Part shown: one piece after another, positions 51,593 to 59,682 of the stretch
Position numbering within the stretch: position 1 is the stretch's first letter
Layout of the letters: the number at the start of each line of letters is the position of its first letter
Assembly (NCBI RefSeq): GCF_003614185.1
Contig: NZ_KZ987724.1
Coordinates: forward strand, 2,796,979 to 2,860,978
From: Paenibacillus aceti
Lineage (GTDB): Bacteria > Bacillota > Bacilli > Paenibacillales > Paenibacillaceae
Direction: 5' to 3'
DNA length: 64,000 bases
The notes under the pieces: model-generated
Told to the model about the DNA's origin: nothing
The model's database searches: none
What the model saw: only the letters and a program-made list of their open reading frames with translations
Made by a program: the position numbers and the translations under genes

Positions 51593-52186
51593 CTATTCCT
51601 CCAGTATCATTAATTCCTGCGTAAACTTCGTTGTTAGTTCCATAAAAATCCTCTGCTTATTTAAATTTTCAACTGAAGCATCATCAGGATCTGTTCCATC
51701 AAGATTGAATTTACCAGCCTGCATGTTAATTACCCCGTATTGACCAAATGTGTTTTTGCCCAAAAATATCATATATCGGCTGCCTTTTTTCATGGCGGTA
51801 TACCCGTCATGTGCGATTCTTACTTTACCTTTAAACGTCTGATACACGCCTACAGGTTCGATTACCGTAAGATCTACCGCATCCTCTTCCGGCCCTTTTA
51901 GAACCTTTTCGACATTGAGCTCTGTAAACGTAGCAATATCCGCAATATGACCCGTAGAAAGCTTTGTTAAATGCAGCTCGCGATCTTCAAATTTTTTAAT
52001 CGGACTACCGATAATAACCATATCCGCCCCTGAGAATAATGATTGTGCAGATGAGAACCCTTTATAGCTCGAGGCTATATTTATATCATGAACGGAATTA
52101 TAAATAGCAAAGTAATAGTAACCTGCTGCAGCTAGGATTAAGGCCAAACTAAGTGCAATAAAGATACTTTTCTTTTTCAATAACAT
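51593..52186 (-). CDS. Membrane-anchored protein, paralog 2 of 3
   Basis: A 197-residue protein, very similar to its downstream neighbour: same KKK start, membrane segment (IALSLALILAAAGYYYF), and the blocks VIGSPIKKFEDRELHLTKLS, VEKVLKGPEEDAVDLTVIEP and GKFNLDGTDPDD. The ATG at 52186 follows GAGGAGGGG; the frame opens up to 52327, but that part lacks a ribosome site and overlaps the YbaK gene on the other strand. First gene of a two-gene unit made by tandem duplication. Function unknown. Confidence 0.75.
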   Translation of the reverse strand: MLLKKKSIFIALSLALILAAAGYYYFAIYNSVHDINIASSYKGFSSAQSLFSGADMVIIGSPIKKFEDRELHLTKLSTGHIADIATFTELNVEKVLKGPEEDAVDLTVIEPVGVYQTFKGKVRIAHDGYTAMKKGSRYMIFLGKNTFGQYGVINMQAGKFNLDGTDPDDASVENLNKQRIFMELTTKFTQELMILEE

Positions 52187-52289
52187 CGGATTCCCCTCCT
52201 CTATCTTAATTTCCCTTCGAGCAATATTTGGTATTATAGTAGTACAGTACAACCCCAAAACAATACACAAATACAAAAGGTGATCGATG

Positions 52290-52760
52290 ATGGAATTTAA
52301 AACGAATGTGATGAGGATTTTGGACAAGTTAAAAGTGGAATATAGAAGCTACAGTTACGCGGATACGGATGCGATTAGTGGTACCGAGGTGGCCGAAACG
52401 CTAGGCCAGAACCCCGAGCAAGTATTCAAGACCTTGGTCACCGTCGGAAAGTCGAAGAAATACTACGTATTTATGATCCCGGTGGCTAAGGAGCTTGAAT
52501 TGAAAAAAGCCGCGCAAGCCGTCGGAGAGAAGTCCATTGAGATGATCAAATCGAAGGATTTGCTGGCGATTACCGGCTATGTTCACGGAGGCTGCTCCCC
52601 GATCGGGATGAAAAAAAGCTTCACCACCACGATCGATGAATCCGCCGCCGCTCATTCGACGATTATTTTCAGTGCAGGCAAAATCGGCTATCAGGTCGAG
52701 CTGAGTCTGGATGATCTGCGAAAGGCCATTTCTTTTCAATTAGGAGATATTTCACAATAA
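52290..52760 (+). CDS. ybaK: Cys-tRNA(Pro)/Cys-tRNA(Cys) deacylase, YbaK/EbsC type
   Basis: A 156- or 157-residue cytosolic enzyme of the YbaK family that removes Cys mischarged on tRNA-Pro. The family pattern is clear: TEVAETLGQNPEQVFKTLV, then MIPVAKELELKKAAQAVG and the conserved GYVHGGCSPIGMKK with the substrate-binding Gly-Gly-x-Ser-Pro-x-Gly element. AAAGGTGA precedes two consecutive ATG codons (52287, 52290). It lies on the opposite strand to, and between, the paralogous membrane proteins, so it probably marks where a duplication or insertion split them. Confidence 0.92.
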   Translation: MEFKTNVMRILDKLKVEYRSYSYADTDAISGTEVAETLGQNPEQVFKTLVTVGKSKKYYVFMIPVAKELELKKAAQAVGEKSIEMIKSKDLLAITGYVHGGCSPIGMKKSFTTTIDESAAAHSTIIFSAGKIGYQVELSLDDLRKAISFQLGDISQ

Positions 52761-52782
52761 GTTTGGAACGGCGGCTTGTGGA

Positions 52783-53622
52783 TCATTTGGTTCCCTTCCC
52801 TTTTAGGTAACGATCGACATATCCTTCAATCCAGCTCCAGGCCAGCCACCGTTTTCCGATCGCTAGCGTCTTTGCTCCCTTACCGATGGGATAACGAAAT
52901 CTAGGCTTCGACTTTTGGGCGATGTGCGCGACCAACCTGGCGACCTCCCGGGGATCGGCCCCGTTATCTCTGGATTTCATCGCTTCCTTAACCAGATATT
53001 GCTGAAAAGCATTGCCGGTTTGCAGCCCTGCGACTTTCTCCAGCCCCCGCTCCCAAATTTTCGTCCGATAGGCTCCCGGTTGAACGAGGGACACCCAAAT
53101 CCCTTCGTTCATCAGCTCCAGCCGCAGGCTTTCGCCCCAGCCTTCCAGCGCAAATTTTGAAGATACATAAGCAGACATGCCTGGGAATCCAAAAAATCCG
53201 CTCACACTGCTGATCGCAATTATTTTCCCGCTTCCATCTCTCGGTATGAACGGCAGCAAAGCCTTCGTCGTCCGCACAGCGCCAAAAAAGTTCGTCTGGA
53301 ACTGAGCCTGCCACTCCTCCTCCGTTAAATCCTGAAAGAAGCCGCTTTGGCAGTACCCTGCATTATTCACCAAGACTTGAACCGATATGGAATGCTGTTC
53401 TAAATAGGTCGCCACCCGGTCCAGATCCTCCTGCTTCGTCACATCAAGCTGTAATACGGTGAGTCTCTCCAGTGTCGCTTGCTCTCGGGCAACCCCCTCG
53501 ATCTGGGTGCGATTGTTAACATCCCGCATCGTCGCCAGTACATGATAGCCCTGATAGGCCAGTTCCAATGCCGTGTACATCCCGAAGCCACTGCTCGCCC
53601 CAGTCACAAGTGCATATTTCAA
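52783..53622 (-). CDS. Short-chain dehydrogenase/reductase
   Basis: A 279-residue classical SDR oxidoreductase. The nucleotide motif TGASSGFG is at residues 7-14, NNAG near 90, ISSVSGFFG with the catalytic Ser near 140, and YVSSK with catalytic Tyr and Lys near 155-159. QPGAYRTKIW follows. It uses NAD(P)H, judging from the fold; the Arg after the first strand (TMRDVNNR) hints at NADPH. Substrate unknown. The ATG overlaps the stop of the third paralog by four bases, so both are translated from one message. Confidence 0.92.
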   Translation of the reverse strand: MKYALVTGASSGFGMYTALELAYQGYHVLATMRDVNNRTQIEGVAREQATLERLTVLQLDVTKQEDLDRVATYLEQHSISVQVLVNNAGYCQSGFFQDLTEEEWQAQFQTNFFGAVRTTKALLPFIPRDGSGKIIAISSVSGFFGFPGMSAYVSSKFALEGWGESLRLELMNEGIWVSLVQPGAYRTKIWERGLEKVAGLQTGNAFQQYLVKEAMKSRDNGADPREVARLVAHIAQKSKPRFRYPIGKGAKTLAIGKRWLAWSWIEGYVDRYLKGKGTK

Positions 53623-54209
53623 TTGAATCCCTCCACTTCCTCAGCATAATTCGTCGTTAATTCTGTGAAAATCTTTTGCTTGTACGGGTTTTCTCCTGAA
53701 AAGTCGTCTGGGTCCGTTCCATCAAGATTAAACTTACCTGCTTGCATATTAATGACACTGTATTGACCAAACGTGTTTTTGCTCAAAAATACCAGATATC
53801 GGCTATCTTTTTTCATAGCGGTATACCCATCAAGCGCGATTCTTATTTTACCTCTTAGGGTTTGACGTACACCAATAGGTTCTATTACGTTAAGATGAAC
53901 GGTCTCTTCTTCCGGCCCTTTTAACACCTTTTCGACATTCATCTCTGTAGACGTGACAATATACTCAATAACACCTCTAGAGCGCTCTTTCAAAAGCACC
54001 TCTCGATCTTCAAATTTTTTGAGCGGACTACCGATGACAACCAGATCAGCCCCTGAGAATAATGATTCTGCAGACGAGTATCCTTTATAATCGGCGATTA
54101 CATATCCGTCATGAACGGAATTATAAATAGCAAAATAATAGTAGCAAGCGGCAGCAAGAATTAAAGTAAAGACCAGGGCAATCACGATGTTTTTCTTTTT
54201 TGATAACAT
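53619..54209 (-). CDS. Membrane-anchored protein, paralog 3 of 3
   Basis: A 196-residue protein of the same unknown family as those at 51008 and 51593: KKK start, membrane segment (IALVFTLILAAACYYYFA), YNSVHD, VIGSPLKKFEDREVLL, VEKVLKGPEEETVHL, IEPIGVRQT and GKFNLDGTDPDD. It lies 1.4 kb upstream of the other two, followed by the SDR gene which it overlaps. AGGGGG precedes the ATG. More diverged than paralogs 1 and 2 are from each other. Confidence 0.75.
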   Translation of the reverse strand: MLSKKKNIVIALVFTLILAAACYYYFAIYNSVHDGYVIADYKGYSSAESLFSGADLVVIGSPLKKFEDREVLLKERSRGVIEYIVTSTEMNVEKVLKGPEEETVHLNVIEPIGVRQTLRGKIRIALDGYTAMKKDSRYLVFLSKNTFGQYSVINMQAGKFNLDGTDPDDFSGENPYKQKIFTELTTNYAEEVEGFN

Positions 54210-54341
54210 TTCATAATCCCCCTTACTTTAGTGCTCCTCACGAGCTTCATCTTACCTCCACAATTTACCACGGATTCCGACTGATTTGTACTACAATTTA
54301 ACATTTCAGGAAGTTGAGAGAATATCACTGCAAATAAAAGA

Positions 54342-54379
54342 GCTTCCCCAAAAGTCCAAAATGCTACTTGTGGAGAAGC
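54342..54379 (-). terminator. Terminator of the chitinase gene
   Basis: On the minus strand GCTTCTCCACAAGT pairs imperfectly with ACTTTTGGGGAAGC, followed by TCTTTTATTTG, 14 bases past the chitinase stop. Confidence 0.8.
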
Positions 54380-54393
54380 CCTGACCTTATCGA

Positions 54394-56469
54394 TTAGTGC
54401 GGCAAATCATTAGATACAACGGATTGTAATGTGCGATTTCTGTCCGCATTTAATTCCCAGAACATCGCGCCGCGAAGCCCTTTGCTCTGGATGAACTCAT
54501 TTTTCAAATGAATGGATTGCTCGTCATCGTACGTGATGAAGATTTTCGTGGAGGGATTGTAGAGAAATGGCGTCTGGGTTACGTTGTTCCAATAACGAGT
54601 ATAGCCTTGGCCGGCAACGGTATATTTACCTGTGGAATCGGCGGATAGCATACCGTTGTTCTGCATATGGGCAAAGTCATAGGTCGATCCATCGGAACCG
54701 CCCGTGGCCTCGCCGGTACAGCTTTGATACAAACCGTTGTTATTCGGGCCTGCGTTGCATCCTTTCCAGCCGTAGCCATAGAACGGTTCGCCGATGGTTA
54801 TTTTCGTGGGAGAAATGCCTTTGTTCAAGTAGTTGGTTACTGTGGAATTAATATTGAATTGGCTGTTGCCATAGGGGTTGGCCGGGTCGTTATACAACGG
54901 CGATGTGATGCCGCTAGTAGCATCCCAAGGACCATAGTAATCATAGGTCATGATATTGATCCAGTCCAAATACTGCGCTGCGGTAGACAACCAGTTGTTC
55001 GTGCCCCCTGCATCGGCAAGGAAGCTGGAGTTCGCACTGGAGGCGATCGTAATATAGTAATGCTTGCCATCCTGCTGTCCGGCTATATCCAGAGCTTGGC
55101 GAAGGGTCTGCAGTAGCAGAATATAGTTCGCTTTATCGGCGGTACGTTGACAGGTTTGGCCTGACGCGCAAGGTACACCAATGCTATTCGGGTATTCCCA
55201 GTCGATGTCGATCCCATCGAATTGATATTGACGCAAGAAATTAACGGCGGAAGTAGCGAAGTTTCCTCTGGTTACCGGATCATTCGCTGTGTTGGAGAAT
55301 TGGTTGGACCAGGTCCAGCCGCCGACAGAGGCGAATAATTTAAGATTTGGATTGGTGTTTTTGAGCTGTCTTATCGTAACTAATTGGTTGTATCCACCAT
55401 CAGCTGTACCGTCTACAAGTGGATCTCCAAGCACGATAGAACCGTTCGGGGCATTATTGGCTGTACCGTCGCCGTTTTGACAGGGCCATGTGTTTGGATT
55501 AGGATTATCGGGATCTCTAGAAGGATTACCATGTTTGCCGTTCCAACAGATATCGAGGAATGCATAGTTAATTACCGTTACTTTGGAGGGATCAACATCG
55601 GCGGGTGTGAAGGACGGGGTATTGTAGGCGGCCCAGCTGGGGAAGTAGCTGATGATCTCATACTGGGTTGAATTTTGCGCAAGGGTTGTTACGGTGAGTT
55701 CGCTGCTAGCGGGGGATATATTGCCTGCTGCATCTTTGGCTTTCACAGTAAAGGTATAGGAAGTCTCTGGGGTTAAGCCTGTAACCATGTAGGAGGGCGT
55801 TGTTGAAGATCCGGACAGCGTGGTGCCATTAAAAATATCGTAGCCTGTGACGCCAACATTGTCGGTTGAAGCGGTCCAGCTTAAGGATACGGAGCTTGTA
55901 GTTATTGCGGATGCTGTTAAATGGGTCGGCACTGTCGGTGACTCTGTGTCTACAATTGGCTCGCTCGTTGTTACGTTGACGGGGGCGCTGGCTGGTGATC
56001 GGTTACCTGCAGCATCCTTGGCTATGACAGTAAAAGTATATGCTGTACTAGCGCTGAGCCCCGTTGCTGTATAGGAAGTCGTTGTCGAAGAACCAGCCAG
56101 TGTCGAACCGTTATACACCTCATATCCCGTGACATCCACATTATCGGTTGAAGCGGTCCAACTCAGCGTAACTGAACTACTGGTGATGTTGCTGGCTGTT
56201 ACATCGGTAGGTACGGTCGGTGGCTGTGTGTCAGCCGGGCCGGATTGTTTGCTCCAAAGTGCCGGGACGTTCGGTGGTTCCCAGCCAACAAGAGAGGTAT
56301 GCCCTTGCACACATTGGTAGGTATCTGTTCCATAGGTGACGATATCGCCGGTTTTATATACTGTATTCGGCTCCCAGGATGCCGCGCCCAAGGCGGTCAA
56401 GGGTACGGCTGTGAATACCATGACGATGACAAGCAGCAGGATCACACTAGCTTTTTTGACCTTTCTCAA
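54394..56469 (-). CDS. Modular secreted chitinase, glycoside hydrolase family 18
   Basis: A 691-residue secreted enzyme hydrolysing chitin. Order of parts: signal peptide 1-29 (VILLLVIVMVFTAVPLTALG); chitin-binding CBM5/12 about 30-74 (WEPNTVYKTGDIVTYG, WEPPNVPALW); two fibronectin III modules (about 85-170 and 178-265), nearly identical in places; and the GH18 barrel (about 270-690). The catalytic motif is FDGIDIDWEYP near residue 422, with the proton donor Glu. Later Trp and Tyr residues (NIMTYDYYGPWD, GAMFWELNADR) line the cleft. TTG start behind GCGGAGTG. Single gene with its own terminator. Confidence 0.95.
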   Translation of the reverse strand: MRKVKKASVILLLVIVMVFTAVPLTALGAASWEPNTVYKTGDIVTYGTDTYQCVQGHTSLVGWEPPNVPALWSKQSGPADTQPPTVPTDVTASNITSSSVTLSWTASTDNVDVTGYEVYNGSTLAGSSTTTSYTATGLSASTAYTFTVIAKDAAGNRSPASAPVNVTTSEPIVDTESPTVPTHLTASAITTSSVSLSWTASTDNVGVTGYDIFNGTTLSGSSTTPSYMVTGLTPETSYTFTVKAKDAAGNISPASSELTVTTLAQNSTQYEIISYFPSWAAYNTPSFTPADVDPSKVTVINYAFLDICWNGKHGNPSRDPDNPNPNTWPCQNGDGTANNAPNGSIVLGDPLVDGTADGGYNQLVTIRQLKNTNPNLKLFASVGGWTWSNQFSNTANDPVTRGNFATSAVNFLRQYQFDGIDIDWEYPNSIGVPCASGQTCQRTADKANYILLLQTLRQALDIAGQQDGKHYYITIASSANSSFLADAGGTNNWLSTAAQYLDWINIMTYDYYGPWDATSGITSPLYNDPANPYGNSQFNINSTVTNYLNKGISPTKITIGEPFYGYGWKGCNAGPNNNGLYQSCTGEATGGSDGSTYDFAHMQNNGMLSADSTGKYTVAGQGYTRYWNNVTQTPFLYNPSTKIFITYDDEQSIHLKNEFIQSKGLRGAMFWELNADRNRTLQSVVSNDLPH

Positions 56470-56899
56470 TTCGGATCACACTCCGCATTCATATTGGTGG
56501 ATGGCTCGTCAAACCTGAGGAATACGTTGCACCTCTCCTTTCACTAATAAATCTATGTAATCGCATTCCAAATTTCCTAGAATGAGAGAAGAAGGTAGTA
56601 TGATTGGGCGGGGATAGAATGCGAAATTACAAGCCAGCATGCGGGAGTGTGGGATTGCACTTCGAATCAATTTCACGGAAGGATGTTAAAACTGGGTCAA
56701 ATCGAGGTCAAGCGAGTCCAAGGAAATCCGGTAAAACATGTAACACGAAAATAAATATATGCACTATGGGAAAACTACAGAACGCTATTTGCTCCAAAAC
56801 AAGGCCCATTCTAAAATAACGAAACTATATCGCTATTTGAGCTAAAATCAACCTTTAACCGGCTATTTGAGCCCAATAGCGATATCCAGTTTCGTTAGT
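56470..56899. repeat. Chitinase upstream region with dispersed repeat, locus C
   Basis: This 430-base gap holds the chitinase promoter region and, at 56818-56898, an inverted pair of the TAACGAAAC unit: TAACGAAACTATATCGCTATT forward and CAATAGCGATATCCAGTTTCG inverted. The repeat abuts the hyuA-type stop at 56900. Frames in the gap lack ribosome sites. Confidence 0.75.
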
Positions 56900-58450
56900 C
56901 TAACTCATCTTCCCTACAACCTTAACTCTTAATCGAGTTGCATTTTCCGGGTGATAGGCAAGCGGTATCTCTTCAACTTCTACCAATTTTATCGTAGTAG
57001 GTTCGGCTCCGGCGATGACCGCCTGTTTCACTGCTTTTTCCTCAGCGTCCTTAAGCGACTCCTCTCGCGGTTGACGAGAATAAATGTAGATCTGTTCGTA
57101 CTGTCCACTAATTTGAGAGATCGATGCTCCGATGGCATTCGCAACTCCGCCGTTCTCCACTTTCACGATATCCGCTACTCCAGGAATCTCAGCTGGAATA
57201 ATCACGTTACCTCCACCTACCAGCACGATCTGTACATCTCCGGAAGAAGTTTTCATCTTATCAATCGCATTGGCAATGATCGAAGAAATTACGGATTGGA
57301 CTTGTTTGGCAAATCCTTCATCGATATGACTAACTAAGCTCTTGTCTCCCACGTCAGCTAGTCCGAGACGAACCGCAATGTCTGTCGCAGTCATGGTGTT
57401 TCCACCAAATACAAGCGCTTCTTCTCCGATCTTATAGCCTACACTATCTGGACCAACCGTTATCTTGCCTCCCTCTACACGTACAATGCTTCCGCCGCCG
57501 AGTCCTACTGAGATGATATCCGGCATTCTGAAATTGGTACGAATATCGCCTATTTCCACGGCTACAGAGGATTCTCTTGGAAATCCATCCTGCAAAACAC
57601 CGATATCCGATGTCGTACCGCCTACGTCGATGACCATCGTATCTTTAATGTTCGCTAAATAGGAAGCTCCCCGAATACTATTCGTTGGTCCGCAAGCTAT
57701 CGTAAAAATCGGGAATTGCTTGGCATATTCAATCGACATGAGCGTGCCGTCATTCTGGCATAGGTACACTTCGACATCTTTAATCCCTTCCGCCTCTAAC
57801 GCATTAGCGAAACCGGTGGTGGTGGCTTCGATGACATGACATAAAGCCGAGTTCAGAATCGTTGCATTCTCTCTTTCAATCAGACCGACAGATCCGATCA
57901 AGGACGAACAGGATACCGTATAGTTCTCCCCGTAGGCTTCCCAGATTAAGTCTCGTACCTTGAGTTCCTGATCATTTTTGATGGAGGAAAATACACCAAT
58001 GACCGCTATAGTTTCTACTTTATCACGCCACTTCTCTAGCAAATCATTAATCTCCTGCTCATCGATCTCACCGAGCACCTGACCATCATATTCGTAGCCA
58101 CCTTGAACTAGAGCATAGTTGCCTGTGAGTTGTTCTACCATGTCTTGAGGCCAAGCCGTATATGGAGGAACAGAAGCGGTTGCGGGGAATCCCAAGCGAA
58201 TTACGCCGACTTTGGCCAACTTCTTCCGTTCAACGATCGCATTGGTGCATTGCGTTGTCCCCAGCATCGCATGCGTGATTTTCGTCTTATCGACCTTCGC
58301 TTCCTGCAATACTTTTCGCAGCGAAGTCACAATCCCTGTCTTTATATCCAATGTTGTTGGGGATTTCACGCTATGAATTAACTGGTTATGCTCATCCAAA
58401 ATAATAGCATCTGTATTCGTCCCGCCTACATCTATTCCAATTCTATACAT
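56900..58450 (-). CDS. Hydantoinase/oxoprolinase family protein (HyuA type)
   Basis: A 516-residue protein of the ATP-dependent hydantoinase/oxoprolinase superfamily with an actin-like ATPase fold. It opens with RIGIDVGGTNTDAIILDE (phosphate 1) and carries the connecting motifs MLGTTQCTNAIVERKKLAKV and MVIDVGGTTSDIGVL (phosphate 2). At about 500 residues it is the short, single-subunit type, normally paired with a DUF917 protein, and such a gene directly precedes it here (8-base overlap). The actual substrate is not known; a lactam or hydantoin ring opening is plausible. Confidence 0.9.
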   Translation of the reverse strand: MYRIGIDVGGTNTDAIILDEHNQLIHSVKSPTTLDIKTGIVTSLRKVLQEAKVDKTKITHAMLGTTQCTNAIVERKKLAKVGVIRLGFPATASVPPYTAWPQDMVEQLTGNYALVQGGYEYDGQVLGEIDEQEINDLLEKWRDKVETIAVIGVFSSIKNDQELKVRDLIWEAYGENYTVSCSSLIGSVGLIERENATILNSALCHVIEATTTGFANALEAEGIKDVEVYLCQNDGTLMSIEYAKQFPIFTIACGPTNSIRGASYLANIKDTMVIDVGGTTSDIGVLQDGFPRESSVAVEIGDIRTNFRMPDIISVGLGGGSIVRVEGGKITVGPDSVGYKIGEEALVFGGNTMTATDIAVRLGLADVGDKSLVSHIDEGFAKQVQSVISSIIANAIDKMKTSSGDVQIVLVGGGNVIIPAEIPGVADIVKVENGGVANAIGASISQISGQYEQIYIYSRQPREESLKDAEEKAVKQAVIAGAEPTTIKLVEVEEIPLAYHPENATRLRVKVVGKMS

Positions 58451-59546
58451 GGCTAGCCACCGCCTTACTTATCAATTTTTCAATCGGAGCATAATCGTAA
58501 TCATATCCGAAGTATCTCGGTCCCACCGTCTTGATTCCCATCTCGGTTCTCCACTTGGGATGCGCTGGCAACCCGATAACGCGGACGCGTTTTCCATATT
58601 TCAAGCTCTCCGTGGTGACGGGAAGCAAGGTTTCATAGTCGACCAAACAGATTAAATCCGGTGTCATCGCTACAACCTGACCGTTCTTCTCGGCAAGCAG
58701 GTTCTCATTCTGAAAATAAACCTTCATCTGCTCGTCTTTGCTCATCTCGATGCCTTCCAGATTCATTTTGCCAAAATTAAAGCCGCCCTTCGTTTCCCGG
58801 ATGACATCTGTTATTTTCCCCTGGAACAACTCATATCCGGAGGTCAGGCTTAAAAGCTGCTCAAGCTTGTCTTTTGCATCTCTGTTTTTGGCAGAAATGA
58901 TCTCTCCGATCTGCTCCGATAGAGTTACGATGTGATGGACACCGCTTTTCTTGATTTGAGCTCCCGTCGTCGAATACAGGCTTACTAAAGCACTGGCCCC
59001 CATTTCCACTGTGGCTGTACGTGCTAACCGTTCCGTCCATTTATTGTCGATCGTTTCGAAGATGCCGATGTTCCCTTTCTCATCTGTAATGGCGATCGGT
59101 GCAGCCGAAATTCCGTCGAGGTTGAACGTCACCATTTGCAGCTCTGGAAAAGCTCTGCCCATGCCATCGCAATCAATCAGTGGTAAATTCAACTGTGCTG
59201 CAACGACGATCGGAATCATGGAATTGACCCCGCCCGCTTCCATCGGGAAGGTGCCTGAGATTTTCTCTCTGCCCAAATACTTGGCCAGCTTCTGAAACAC
59301 CTTGACGAATTCGTCTCCTTTCGGAAATTTCTCCACCAATACGGAAGGCGCGCCCATCATGGCAGACGGAATGAAGAAGTCTTCGTCTTCAATTTCATCC
59401 ACAGAGTAAAGTTTTACGGGTCCGTTTTTTTCAATAGCTGAAAGAGCCATGAGTTTACCAATGTAAGGATCTCCTCCCCCACCTGTCCCTAAAAATGCAG
59501 CGCCTACGGCAATATACTCAATCGCTTGTTGATCTAAATATCTCAT
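58443..59546 (-). CDS. DUF917 family protein
   Basis: A 367-residue cytosolic protein of the DUF917 (S-methyl thiohydantoin desulfurase-like) family. FLGTGGGGDPYIGKLMA near the start, MMGAPSVLVEKFP, and EAGGVNSMIPIVVAAQLNLP followed by LIDCDGMGRAFPELQM are characteristic. It is encoded before and overlapping the HyuA-type gene, as is usual for this pair, and the two probably act in one catabolic step. ATG at 59546 is right behind GGAGGGAAATCAA; the frame is open to 59636. Confidence 0.9.
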   Translation of the reverse strand: MRYLDQQAIEYIAVGAAFLGTGGGGDPYIGKLMALSAIEKNGPVKLYSVDEIEDEDFFIPSAMMGAPSVLVEKFPKGDEFVKVFQKLAKYLGREKISGTFPMEAGGVNSMIPIVVAAQLNLPLIDCDGMGRAFPELQMVTFNLDGISAAPIAITDEKGNIGIFETIDNKWTERLARTATVEMGASALVSLYSTTGAQIKKSGVHHIVTLSEQIGEIISAKNRDAKDKLEQLLSLTSGYELFQGKITDVIRETKGGFNFGKMNLEGIEMSKDEQMKVYFQNENLLAEKNGQVVAMTPDLICLVDYETLLPVTTESLKYGKRVRVIGLPAHPKWRTEMGIKTVGPRYFGYDYDYAPIEKLISKAVASHV

Positions 59547-59640
59547 TTGATTTCCCTCCAATAGGACTGACTTTCTGGAGTCAATTTTTCTTATTATAGA
59601 GGGCTTCATAGCGTTACGTCTTTTGCTAAAACCCAAAAAA

Positions 59641-59679
59641 AATCCGTAATTTTTGTCTTTTTGACAAAAGTTACGGATT
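59641..59679 (-). terminator. Terminator after the pucR-type gene
   Basis: On the minus strand AATCCGTAA-CTTTTGTC pairs with GACAAAAA-TTACGGATT and is followed by TTTTTTGGG. It separates the regulator from the DUF917-hyuA pair; partial readthrough is possible since all three genes point the same way. Confidence 0.88.
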
Positions 59680-59682
59680 AGA

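Noticed and set aside
56604-56819. Plus-strand frame of 71 codons upstream of the chitinase
   Set aside because: Weak start context (GGGCGGGGATAG only partly like a ribosome site), no recognisable protein pattern; left as intergenic.
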